Positions 1 to 7,133 of a stretch of 14,419 bases of DNA are shown here, one piece after another; position 1 is the stretch's first letter, and each line of letters begins with the position of its first letter. The notes below the pieces were generated by a model. It ran no database searches and was not told the origin of the DNA. It was given only the letters and a program-made list of their open reading frames with translations. Source of the DNA: Gemmatimonadales bacterium (GTDB taxonomy: Bacteria > Gemmatimonadota > Gemmatimonadetes > Gemmatimonadales > GWC2-71-9); NCBI GenBank assembly GCA_030597435.1, contig JAUVRV010000023.1, positions 1 through 14,419 on the forward strand, read 5' to 3'. Both the position numbers and the translations under genes were made by a program.

Positions 1-609
1 GGCGAGTTCGGGGACAAGATCGGCCGCGCCCTGGAATCTTGCGGTGATACGATCGTCTATGTCGATGCCGGCAGCGCTCGGGCGGTCCTGGCATGGCTCA
101 AGGACACGCCAGACCAGGAATACAACTACCTGATCGACATAACCGCTGTCGAGTACCGTGATGCCGAGTTGCCAATGGAGGTCGTTTACCTCCTGTTCTC
201 ACTCAGGCGCAAGGTTCAGCTATGCGTGAAGATCGCGCTTCCGAAGGACGGGGACCTCGAGGTCGATTCGCTGGTCCCGCTGTGGCAGGGAGCCAACTGG
301 CTCGAGCGTGAGGTGTTCGACATGTTCGGCATCACCTTCCGCGACCATCCCGATCTTCGACGGATCTTGATGTGGGAGACCTACTCGGAGGGGTATCCGC
401 TGCGGAAGGACTTTCCGCTCCGCGGTAGGGTGTCACGCTCGGAGCAGGTGAGGCGGGCCCTGCATGCCAATCCTGAAGCACACTACTCGATGGAAGAACT
501 GTCGATAGCCGAATCCTTCAACGACCTACCTGAGGACATGCGACAGCGGCTGGCCCGAGGCGAACGGGATGAGATACCGGAACTGGGAGGGGCGCCGGGC
601 GATGGGTGA
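1..609 (+). CDS. nuoC: NADH-quinone oxidoreductase subunit C (30 kDa subunit), 5' end missing
   Basis: Peripheral-arm subunit of complex I that packs against NuoD and NuoI near the quinone site; it binds no cofactor. The frame is open from base 1, so the start lies upstream and 202 residues are visible. The family signature is clear: LEREVFDMFGITFRDHPDLR at visible residues 101-120, then a Y-P-L-R-K-D-F-P-L stretch at 132-140. About 60 charged residues follow the conserved core, a tail that varies in this family. NuoC is separate from NuoD here, unlike the fused NuoCD of E. coli. The stop overlaps the nuoD start by 8 bases (ATGGGTGA), which suggests coupled translation. The internal TTG/ATG codons at 169 and 175 are not the true start, because conserved-type sequence continues upstream of them in frame. 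Confidence 0.96.
   Translation, partial: GEFGDKIGRALESCGDTIVYVDAGSARAVLAWLKDTPDQEYNYLIDITAVEYRDAELPMEVVYLLFSLRRKVQLCVKIALPKDGDLEVDSLVPLWQGANWLEREVFDMFGITFRDHPDLRRILMWETYSEGYPLRKDFPLRGRVSRSEQVRRALHANPEAHYSMEELSIAESFNDLPEDMRQRLARGERDEIPELGGAPGDG
585..592 (+). promoter_or_regulatory. Ribosome binding site deciding the nuoD start
   Basis: A strong purine run, GGGAGGGG, sits inside the end of nuoC, 9 bases before the ATG at 602. The same frame is open further upstream, to an ATG at 569, but that codon has no such motif at the right distance. This site therefore favours 602 as the nuoD start. Confidence 0.75.
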
Positions 610-1897
610 GAAACGAACCGTTGAACTGGACCTGGCGACTCCTGGCTTGGATGGCCGCGGCCAGGCCGTCCGGGTTCCCCTGGGAGTCGCCGAGGCAGCG
701 GGCGAGATCGGGGATGTGGAAGGTGGGATCGGCAGTGAACATCTACTGCTCAATATTGGCCCGCAGCATCCTGCGACTCACGGCGTCCTCCGCCTCGTGG
801 TCGAGCTGGATGGTGAAGTCGTGGTGCGGGTGATTCCGCATATAGGATACCTGCATTCGGGCTTCGAGAAGCTGGGTGAGTACCGCTTCTACAACCAAAT
901 CATTCCCCTGACCGACCGCACAGATTATCTGGCCCCAATGGCGAACAACGTCTGCCTCGCGATGGGTGCAGAGAAGTTGATGGGGATCGAGCGAACCGAG
1001 CGGTGTAAGGTGCTGCGTGTGATCGCGTGCGAGATGAGCCGGATCATCTCGCACCTCGTTTGGCTGGGAACAACCGCGGTGGATCTGGGTGCATTCACAC
1101 CGTTCTTGTGGACTTTCCAGGAGCGCGAACGGATATACGATCTCCAGGAGGACTGGACTGGTGCTCGTCTCACGACCAGCCTGACGAGGGTTGGTGGGTT
1201 GATGGCTGACATCCCCGACGGCTTCGAGGAGGGGCTCCGGGCTTCGTGCAAGCGCCTGCCGAAGGTGTTGGATGAAGCCGAGCGCCTGCTCACCAACAAC
1301 GCCATCTGGTGTGCTCGTACTCAGGGTATTGGCCTCATGTCGGCCGAAGACGCCATCAACTTCTCCCTGTCCGGCCCAATGCTTCGGGCAAGCGGCGTCG
1401 ACTACGATGTACGCAAGGACCGGCCGTACCTGGACTATGAGACATACGACTTCGACGTGCCGATTGGTGAGAATGGGGACGTTTACGATCGTTACCTGGT
1501 GCGATTGGAGGAGATGCGTCAGTCGGTCCGGATCATCGAACAGGCGTTGGACAGACTCCCGGATGGCCCGATAAACGTAGATGATCCGCGCGTGATTCTC
1601 CCGCCGAAAACGGCGGCAATGAACGATATGGAGTCCATGATCTTCCATTTCAAACAGGTCATGGAGGGTGTGCGCGCACCTGTGGGCGAAGCGTACTTTG
1701 CCATTGAGAACGGCAAGGGCGAACTCGGCACCTATTTCGTTTCAGACGGGACTGCCAAGCCCGTACGGTGGCGGATACGCCCGCCGTCATTTATCAACCT
1801 CTCGGCGTTGCCCAAGATGGCCGAGGGGCATCTGATAGCGGATCTCATCGCGATCAATGCCAGTGTGGACATCGTATTGGGTGAGATCGACCGTTGA
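602..1897 (+). CDS. nuoD: NADH-quinone oxidoreductase subunit D (49 kDa subunit)
   Basis: Forms most of the quinone-binding pocket of complex I, at the end of the iron-sulfur chain; the fold is related to [NiFe]-hydrogenase large subunits. From the ATG at 602 the protein has 431 residues. Conserved core: GPQHPATHGVLR at 53-64 (the His corresponding to the quinone-site His is H60), LHSGFEKLGEYR at 84-95, and the quinone-site Tyr in TDYL at Y109. The C-terminus is the typical GEIDR. The signature usually reads H-[R/T]-G-x-E-K; Ser replaces R/T here. About 46 poorly conserved residues precede the core, somewhat longer than in Thermus Nqo4. The start at 602 is chosen for its ribosome binding site and its 8-base overlap with nuoC. 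No hydrogenase-type metal ligands are expected. Confidence 0.97.
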   Translation: MGEKRTVELDLATPGLDGRGQAVRVPLGVAEAAGEIGDVEGGIGSEHLLLNIGPQHPATHGVLRLVVELDGEVVVRVIPHIGYLHSGFEKLGEYRFYNQIIPLTDRTDYLAPMANNVCLAMGAEKLMGIERTERCKVLRVIACEMSRIISHLVWLGTTAVDLGAFTPFLWTFQERERIYDLQEDWTGARLTTSLTRVGGLMADIPDGFEEGLRASCKRLPKVLDEAERLLTNNAIWCARTQGIGLMSAEDAINFSLSGPMLRASGVDYDVRKDRPYLDYETYDFDVPIGENGDVYDRYLVRLEEMRQSVRIIEQALDRLPDGPINVDDPRVILPPKTAAMNDMESMIFHFKQVMEGVRAPVGEAYFAIENGKGELGTYFVSDGTAKPVRWRIRPPSFINLSALPKMAEGHLIADLIAINASVDIVLGEIDR

Positions 1898-1948
1898 GTA
1901 TGGAACCGGATGCAAGCAGGGGCGGCGACGGAGCCCCTGACAGGTAAT

Positions 1949-2443
1949 ATGGATCAGACGACTGAGTACAAGCCGGTATTCGTAGGGGAGCGGCGCCAGC
2001 AGCTCGACGATGTGTTCAAGCGCTATCCCAATAAACAGGCGGCGTTGTTGCCGGCTCTGTGGATTGCGCAAGATGAGCAGGGTTGGATCTCCGAGGCCAC
2101 GATGGCAGAGGTGGCGGAGGTATTGGATCTGACCGCCGCCTACGTCAAGGGCGTGGTGACGTTCTATACCATGTACCACGAGCACCCGGTCGGTGAGCAC
2201 TTCATTCAGGTCTGCACGACCTCACCCTGCAACGTTTGCGGAGCAGAGGGAGTGGTTGAGGCATTTCTGGAGCACACCGGTTGTGGTGAGTTGGGTGCTA
2301 CCTCACCGGACGGCAAGTACACCGTGATAGAGGTCGAGTGTCTTGGGGCATGTGGTTTCGTTACCCCGGTCCTGATCGACGATGATTTCCACGATAGTGT
2401 CACAGGGGAGAAGGTGCCTGAGCTATTGGCGAGGTATCGATGA
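1949..2443 (+). CDS. nuoE: NADH-quinone oxidoreductase subunit E (24 kDa subunit)
   Basis: NADH-module subunit with a thioredoxin-like fold that carries the [2Fe-2S] cluster N1a and sits on NuoF. From the ATG at 1949 the protein has 164 residues, a usual family length. A helical N-terminal domain (about 15-80, including YPNKQAALLPALWIAQDEQG) precedes the ferredoxin-like domain. The cluster ligands are C89, C94 (C-x4-C), C131 and C135 (C-x3-C, in VECLGACG). The start is uncertain: an in-frame ATG at 1910 would add 13 residues and narrow the gap after nuoD from 51 to 12 bases. Neither start has a good ribosome binding site. I prefer 1949 because the extra residues look unlike the family and known homologues begin near this point. 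The function is not in doubt. Confidence 0.95.
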   Translation: MDQTTEYKPVFVGERRQQLDDVFKRYPNKQAALLPALWIAQDEQGWISEATMAEVAEVLDLTAAYVKGVVTFYTMYHEHPVGEHFIQVCTTSPCNVCGAEGVVEAFLEHTGCGELGATSPDGKYTVIEVECLGACGFVTPVLIDDDFHDSVTGEKVPELLARYR

Positions 2444-2513
2444 ACGCGAGATGCCTGAGAGCCCGATTGCCTGACCGTCCGACTGCCGAGGTGGTGAAGG
2501 GAGGCCAGGAATA
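2444..2513 (+). other. Spacer between nuoE and nuoF, the longest gap in the run
   Basis: Seventy bases without a supported gene. It holds a short imperfect direct repeat, CCGATTGCC at 2463-2471 and CCGACTGCC at 2479-2487, and ends in the nuoF ribosome binding site. A 7-codon frame (2451-2474) lies in it, but nothing suggests that it matters. I see no convincing -35/-10 promoter pair or terminator hairpin. Confidence 0.5.
2499..2504 (+). promoter_or_regulatory. Ribosome binding site of nuoF
   Basis: GGGAGG lies 9 bases before the ATG at 2514. The upstream in-frame codons back to a TGA at 2472-2474 contain no ATG, GTG or TTG, so this site and the stop together fix the nuoF start. Confidence 0.75.
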
Positions 2514-3821
2514 ATGGGCTATCCCCACAAGCCACATCCCAAGGAAACCGTATTGTTGAGCGAGGATTTCGGGGATGCCGAGGCACGCACTTACGATGGC
2601 TGGATCAAGCGGGGCGGTTACAAGGCGTTGGAGAAGGCTCTCTCAATGGATCGGGCGGCGATCATAGATGAGGTCAAGGAGTCTGGCTTGAGAGGGCGGG
2701 GTGGGGCTGGGTTTCCGGCTGGCGTCAAGTGGAACTTCATGCCAAAGGAGCCGACCGGGCCACACTACCTGTGTTGCAACGCCGATGAGTCAGAACCGGG
2801 GACGTTCAAGGATCGTGAAATCCTGAGGTGGACACCGCACGCGCTGATAGAGGGCTGTGCCATAACGCAATACGCGATTCAGGCAGAGGTCTGCTACATC
2901 TATATCCGTGGCGAGTTCACCGAGGCCATCGAGGTAATGGAGCGGGCGCTCGCCGAAGCGTACGAAAGAGGCGTGCTCGGTGGCAACGCGATGGGTACTG
3001 GCAAGAGGATCGACATGTACGTGCACCGCGGGGCCGGTGCGTACATCTGCGGTGAAGAGACTGCCTTGATGAACTCGATCGAGGGGCAGCGGGGCAATCC
3101 ACGCATCAAGCCTCCGTTCCCGGCCGTCCGTGGCCTCTTCGGAAGGCCCACCACGATAAACAACGTGGAGACCCTCGCCTCGGTGGCCCACATTATCAGC
3201 CGGGGGAGCGAGTGGTATAAGTCGCTCAGCCTGAACAACCCCAGAAGTACCGGTACGAAGCTCTTCAGTGTGTGTGGTCAGGTGAAGCGGCCAGGCAACT
3301 ATGAGGTCGTGATGGGATTTCCGCTCAAGGATCTCATATACGACCTGTGCGGTGGCATGAATGACGGGCGCACACTGAAAGCCTGCATACCCGGTGGTTC
3401 GTCGGTTCCGATATTGAACCGTGAGGAAACTGAGGCTTGCCTGCTGGATTATGAAGGGTGCCAGGAAGTGGGCACCATGCTCGGGTCGGGCGGTGTGATC
3501 GTGTTGGATGACTCCGCAGACATGGTTTACCAGATCATGCGTCTGGCGCACTTCTATGCGCATGAGTCGTGCGCCCAATGCACACAGTGCCGCGAAGGGA
3601 CGGGATGGACGACCCGAATCCTGCGTCGCATCCTGGCGGGCGAAGGCGAGATGAAGGATCTGGATCTACTGCTCGATCTTGCCGACCACATGACTGGTAG
3701 GACCATCTGTCCATTGGCGGATTCCTGTGCTGCACCCGTTGTGAGTGGGATCAACAAGTTCCGCGGGGAGTTTGAGGCTTACATCAAGGGCGAAAAGCCT
3801 GCTACTCTGGCTGCGGTGTGA
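2514..3821 (+). CDS. nuoF: NADH-quinone oxidoreductase subunit F (51 kDa, NADH/FMN-binding subunit)
   Basis: Catalytic entry point of complex I: it oxidises NADH, passes a hydride to FMN, and feeds electrons into the [4Fe-4S] cluster N3. The protein has 435 residues, normal for the family. The glycine-rich nucleotide-binding stretch GLRGRGGAGFPAGVKW is at 58-73, the acidic NADH-site segment NADESEPGTFKDRE at 89-102, and GAYICGEETALMNSIEG at 175-191. The N3 ligands are C353, C356, C359 (C-x2-C-x2-C) and C399. The usual ESCG-x-C-x-P-C-R motif reads ESCAQCTQCR, with Gly to Ala and Pro to Gln, but all Cys are kept. The ATG has a good ribosome binding site, and the end overlaps nuoG by four bases (GTGA). 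NuoE and NuoG are its direct partners. Confidence 0.98.
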   Translation: MGYPHKPHPKETVLLSEDFGDAEARTYDGWIKRGGYKALEKALSMDRAAIIDEVKESGLRGRGGAGFPAGVKWNFMPKEPTGPHYLCCNADESEPGTFKDREILRWTPHALIEGCAITQYAIQAEVCYIYIRGEFTEAIEVMERALAEAYERGVLGGNAMGTGKRIDMYVHRGAGAYICGEETALMNSIEGQRGNPRIKPPFPAVRGLFGRPTTINNVETLASVAHIISRGSEWYKSLSLNNPRSTGTKLFSVCGQVKRPGNYEVVMGFPLKDLIYDLCGGMNDGRTLKACIPGGSSVPILNREETEACLLDYEGCQEVGTMLGSGGVIVLDDSADMVYQIMRLAHFYAHESCAQCTQCREGTGWTTRILRRILAGEGEMKDLDLLLDLADHMTGRTICPLADSCAAPVVSGINKFRGEFEAYIKGEKPATLAAV

Positions 3822-5413
3822 GTGAGATGGCCGACACTGAACTCGTAAAGCTGACGATCGAAGGTAGCGAGATCTCCGTGCCGAAAGGCACGACGATCCT
3901 CGAGGCCGCGAAGCAAGCGGGCATAGTCATTCCGCACTACTGCTACCACCCCGGTCTGCCGGTAGCGGGTGTCTGTCGCATGTGTCTCGTTGAAGTGGAG
4001 GGCTTGCCAACCCTGCAGATAGGTTGCGCAACCCAAGTAGCTGATGGCCAGATCGTTCACGTGTACAGCGAACAGGCATTGAAGGCCAGAGAGAGTGTTC
4101 TGGAGTTCTTGCTGATCAATCACCCACTCGACTGCCCCATATGTGACCAGGCGGGTGAGTGCGAGTTACAGAACTACGTTTTCCGCGAAGGTCGCAGTCA
4201 AACCCGCTACACACCGCGGTTTGCCAAGCGTTTCGATCCGGTGGAGGACTTCGGTCCCGACATCCTCTTTGTGGCCAACCGATGCATTCTCTGCACCAGG
4301 TGCGTCCGCTTCATGGATCACGTCGCCGAAGACGGGGTGATCAGCGTGAGCGAACGGGGTGACCGGGCCTTCATTGGGATACATCCTGATCGTCAACTCG
4401 ACAATACCTGGGCCGGCAACGTTGTTGACCTTTGCCCTGTGGGCTCCTTGATATCGAAGGACTTTCTGCACAAAGCACGTGCCTGGGAAGTCGATATGAC
4501 TGCCAGTATCTGCACCGGGTGCTCGCAGGGCTGCAACGTGAGCATCGATACCCGGAGCAACGCCGTGGTGCGGATCAAACCACGGGTCAACATGGCAGTG
4601 AACAGGTACTTCATCTGCGATCATGGTCGTATGTCCTATCGCTGGATGAACAAGGGTGACCGCATCGAGGTGCCGCTGGTCAAACAGTCGGGTAATCTGG
4701 TTGCCACCGATTGGGATCACGCGCTGGAACGTGCTGCACAGGCAGTCTCAGGGGCCGGTGGCAGGGCCGTTGCCCTCGTGTCTCCGGGGGTGTCGAACGA
4801 AGCACTGTTCTTGATCAAGAAATTGTTGTCCCGCTTGGAGCTGAGAGGGGCATTCAGAGTAACGCGGGTCGAGGGCGACGAGCCACTTCCCGGTGTTGAT
4901 GGCTTGGCGTTACGGAGTGAGAGGGCTGCCAATGCCACTGGTGCGAAGGCTCTCGGGTTTACCGACGAATTTGATGATGCCGTGAGTGCTGTTGACGGCG
5001 CGGCGATCGTGTTTGTGCTGGATGAGATGCTTGACGGGATATCGGCAGACGTTCTCGATAAGGCCGCGCAGGTCGTCTACGTGGGCACTAGCCTACCGGA
5101 CTGCGCTCGCGGGGCGGACGTGGTCCTGCCGATCACGAACGTTGCCGAGGAAGATGGTTCCTTCATGAATCGGGACTGTCGGGTACAGCGCTATCTACAG
5201 GCCAAATCTGCACCAGGTATGGCACGTCCGGCATGGTGGGTCTTGAGTGAGATCATGGCGCAGATGGGTGATGGTGAGCCATTCACGGATGCCTCTCAAG
5301 CGTTCGGCGCGATCGGCGAGGAAGTGAGCGCGTTTTCCGGTCTTTCATACGATGAACTGGGTTATGGGGGCAAGGTGGTGGCTCTGCAGCGTGAGGCGGA
5401 GGTGTCGGCGTGA
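3818..5413 (+). CDS. nuoG: NADH-quinone oxidoreductase subunit G (75 kDa), short form with four Fe-S motifs
   Basis: Carries electrons from NuoF towards NuoI. From the GTG at 3818 it has 531 residues, against about 780 in Thermus and about 910 in E. coli. Ligand sets seen in order: [2Fe-2S] N1b C42, C53, C56, C70; N5 H102, C106, C109, C115 (H-x3-C-x2-C-x5-C); N4 C156, C159, C162, C206; and an N7-type set C232, C235, C239, C267 (C-x2-C-x3-C-x27-C). The rest, about 280-531, is a reduced molybdopterin-oxidoreductase-like domain; near its end ADVVLPITNVAEEDGSF (433-449) and RVQRYLQ are still recognisable. The start may instead be the ATG at 3827. The GTG is favoured by its GTGA overlap with nuoF, and the gene overlaps nuoH in the same way. 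No frameshift is visible, so the short length looks natural. Confidence 0.96.
   Translation: MSEMADTELVKLTIEGSEISVPKGTTILEAAKQAGIVIPHYCYHPGLPVAGVCRMCLVEVEGLPTLQIGCATQVADGQIVHVYSEQALKARESVLEFLLINHPLDCPICDQAGECELQNYVFREGRSQTRYTPRFAKRFDPVEDFGPDILFVANRCILCTRCVRFMDHVAEDGVISVSERGDRAFIGIHPDRQLDNTWAGNVVDLCPVGSLISKDFLHKARAWEVDMTASICTGCSQGCNVSIDTRSNAVVRIKPRVNMAVNRYFICDHGRMSYRWMNKGDRIEVPLVKQSGNLVATDWDHALERAAQAVSGAGGRAVALVSPGVSNEALFLIKKLLSRLELRGAFRVTRVEGDEPLPGVDGLALRSERAANATGAKALGFTDEFDDAVSAVDGAAIVFVLDEMLDGISADVLDKAAQVVYVGTSLPDCARGADVVLPITNVAEEDGSFMNRDCRVQRYLQAKSAPGMARPAWWVLSEIMAQMGDGEPFTDASQAFGAIGEEVSAFSGLSYDELGYGGKVVALQREAEVSA
5398..5402 (+). promoter_or_regulatory. Ribosome binding site supporting the GTG start of nuoH
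   Basis: GGAGG lies 7 bases before the GTG at 5410, inside the last codons of nuoG. It supports a GTG start that overlaps the nuoG stop by four bases. Confidence 0.75.
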
Positions 5414-6624
5414 CACCTGAACTCAAGGGTTTCCTGTTGCTTGGGCTGGTGAAGTCCCTCGTTGGATTTGGCGCACTAGTTCTGGGCGTTGCGTTTGTGA
5501 CGTGGGTCGAGCGACGTCAGGCGGCCTTTCACCAGGATCGATTGGGTCCCAACCGTGTCGGACCCTTCGGCCTGTTTCAGCCCATAGCAGACGGTATCAA
5601 GAACTTCATCAAGGAGGAGCTGGTACCGGCCGATGCCAACAGGATCTTATTCCTTTTGGCCCCGGCTCTCGTGTTCACACCGGGACTTCTGCTGTTCGCC
5701 GTCATTCCGTTCGCGGCGCCGATGCCAGTATCGTTCGACTTCTCACTCCCGCTGCTTGGTCGATTCGTGTATGACGACGCGATGCCCATGATGATCGCCA
5801 ATCTTCCGCTCGGACTGCTGTTCGTGTTGGCGATTTCGAGTCTTGGAGTCTACGGGATCGTGTTGGCTGGTTGGGCCTCCAACAGCAAGTACTCGTTCCT
5901 GGGGGGCTTGCGCGCATCAGCGCAGATGGTGAGCTACGAGGTAGCGTTGGGCCTCAGTGTGATCTCGGTGTTCCTGGTCGCAGGCAACCTCACCTTGACT
6001 GGGGTGGTCGCAGCTCAGCAGGCGATGCTGTGGTACGTGTTGCCGCTGACACTCGGTTTCGTACTGTTCGTAATCTCCGCATTGGCTGAGACTAACAGAT
6101 TACCGTTCGACTTGCCGGAAGCGGAATCTGAGCTGGTGTATGGGTATCACACCGAGTACAGCGCCATGAAGTTTGCCATGTTCTTTCTGGGTGAGTATGC
6201 GGCGCTCATTACCATGTCGGCCCTGATGGCGACACTGTTCTTCGGTGGTTGGGATATTCCGTTCACGAGCTGGGATGAGGGTGAACCGAGTGTGATCGTA
6301 TCACTCACCACTCTGCTTGTGTTCCTACTGAAAACATTCTCCTTTGTGTTCGTCTACATCTGGATCCGTTGGTCGTTGCCTCGCTTCCGATACGATCAGC
6401 TCATGGCCCTGGGCTGGAAGGTGCTGCTGCCGATAGCGCTGGGCTATTTGATGTTGCTTGCTACGGCAATCTGGATACTCGAGCACTTCAACATCGAGCA
6501 GAACCTCGTCTATGGTCTGATTCTCTTCGCGGTGAACCTGCCCGTCATATACGTACTGTTCTGGATACTGGACAGTGGCAGGCTGGTGTTTGGATATGGC
6601 GGGCAACGGAGGATGACGAACTAA
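5410..6624 (+). CDS. nuoH: NADH-quinone oxidoreductase subunit H (ND1 homologue)
   Basis: Membrane subunit joining the peripheral arm to the membrane arm; it lines the quinone tunnel and the first proton path. It has 404 residues, longer than E. coli (about 325) or Thermus (about 365). About nine membrane helices can be drawn: 8-31, 77-102, 122-152, 172-192, 205-226, 254-280, 294-320, 335-359 and 366-388. Family marks are WVERRQAAFHQDRLGPNRVG at 32-51, GLFQPIADGIKNFIKEE at 54-70, YEVALGLS with E178, and the acidic loop AETNRLPFDLPEAESELV at 226-243. The last helix (366-388), rich in aromatic and aliphatic residues, lies beyond the point where E. coli NuoH ends. The gene starts with GTG behind a GGAGG, and its TAA overlaps the nuoI ATG by one base. 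Confidence 0.97.
   Translation: MTPELKGFLLLGLVKSLVGFGALVLGVAFVTWVERRQAAFHQDRLGPNRVGPFGLFQPIADGIKNFIKEELVPADANRILFLLAPALVFTPGLLLFAVIPFAAPMPVSFDFSLPLLGRFVYDDAMPMMIANLPLGLLFVLAISSLGVYGIVLAGWASNSKYSFLGGLRASAQMVSYEVALGLSVISVFLVAGNLTLTGVVAAQQAMLWYVLPLTLGFVLFVISALAETNRLPFDLPEAESELVYGYHTEYSAMKFAMFFLGEYAALITMSALMATLFFGGWDIPFTSWDEGEPSVIVSLTTLLVFLLKTFSFVFVYIWIRWSLPRFRYDQLMALGWKVLLPIALGYLMLLATAIWILEHFNIEQNLVYGLILFAVNLPVIYVLFWILDSGRLVFGYGGQRRMTN
6608..6612 (+). promoter_or_regulatory. Ribosome binding site deciding the nuoI start
   Basis: GGAGG lies 11 bases before the ATG at 6624, at the end of nuoH. The nuoI frame stays open for 85 codons upstream inside nuoH, but that stretch is out-of-frame nuoH sequence. 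This site and the TAATG junction fix the start. Confidence 0.7.
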
Positions 6625-7130
6625 TGGCCATTGGGGTGAAGGTCGTCAGGCGACCAGAGCGCGACGTCAGCTACCTGCGGGCCAGTCTCAAAGGTATGGC
6701 ACTCACGTTCCAGCATCTTTTCCGGAAGAAGGTCACTATGCAGTATCCGGAAGAGATTTCAAAGGATGGCTGGAGCATTTCGCCGCGCTGGCGTGGAACT
6801 CATCGCATGCTCACCGACGAGCAGGGAAGGGCGCGGTGTGTAGCGTGCGGGCTCTGTCCCCAAATCTGTCCGGCCAACTGCATCAAGCTGGTGCCGGGAG
6901 AGGATGAGGAGGGGAATCGCTATCCGTTGATCTACGAGATCGACGAATTCCGCTGCGTCTTTTGCGGGTACTGTCAGGAGGTATGTCCGGAAGAGGCTAT
7001 ACACGTCGGGGTGCACTACGAGAACGCGGAATACCAGAGAGAACGATTCGTGTACGATCTGGAACGTCTATGTGCCCAGACGCATCCAGTCTCTTCCTTG
7101 TGGGATCCGTCAGATCCCAGGGGTGAGTAG
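6624..7130 (+). CDS. nuoI: NADH-quinone oxidoreductase subunit I (23 kDa, two [4Fe-4S] clusters)
   Basis: Ferredoxin-like subunit that passes electrons through clusters N6a and N6b from NuoG to N2 in NuoB. From the ATG at 6624 it has 168 residues, a normal size. The two motifs are complete: C72, C75, C78, C82 (CVACGLCPQICP) and C111, C114, C117, C121 (CVFCGYCQEVCP). An N-terminal amphipathic part (about 17-36, LRASLKGMALTFQHLFRKKV) fits the helix that lies on the membrane, and YPEE follows at 41-44. The frame extends upstream into nuoH, but that part is not NuoI-like. The stop is three bases before the nuoJ start. Confidence 0.97.
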   Translation: MAIGVKVVRRPERDVSYLRASLKGMALTFQHLFRKKVTMQYPEEISKDGWSISPRWRGTHRMLTDEQGRARCVACGLCPQICPANCIKLVPGEDEEGNRYPLIYEIDEFRCVFCGYCQEVCPEEAIHVGVHYENAEYQRERFVYDLERLCAQTHPVSSLWDPSDPRGE

Positions 7131-7133
7131 GGG

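Noticed and set aside
569..601. Upstream ATG for nuoD at 569
   Set aside because: It would add 11 Arg-rich residues from within nuoC. The strong GGGAGGGG site is placed for the ATG at 602 instead.
743..1648. Long open frame of 301 codons on the minus strand, opposite nuoD
   Set aside because: It lies wholly inside a highly conserved gene, has a protein composition rich in His, Gln and Arg with no recognisable domain, and has no sensible gene context. It follows from the codon bias of nuoD.
2451..2474. Seven-codon open frame, a possible leader peptide before nuoF
   Set aside because: It is very short, has no ribosome binding site of its own and no run of one regulatory amino acid, and no attenuator hairpin follows it.
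2790..3578. Minus-strand open frame of 262 codons opposite nuoF
   Set aside because: It is fully covered by nuoF, its product is unlike any family I know, and no ribosome binding site or promoter can be supported. It is a shadow of the real gene.
4655..5413. Frameshift or pseudogene as the cause of the short NuoG
   Set aside because: The reading frame runs unbroken to a recognisable C-terminal region and the stop overlaps the nuoH start in the same style as the other junctions, so the gene appears intact.
6369..6623. Possible 85-residue N-terminal extension of NuoI, or an overlapping gene within nuoH
   Set aside because: The frame is open by chance. NuoI family sequence begins at the ATG at 6624, which has a GGAGG site and a TAATG junction, and the resulting 168 residues is the normal size.
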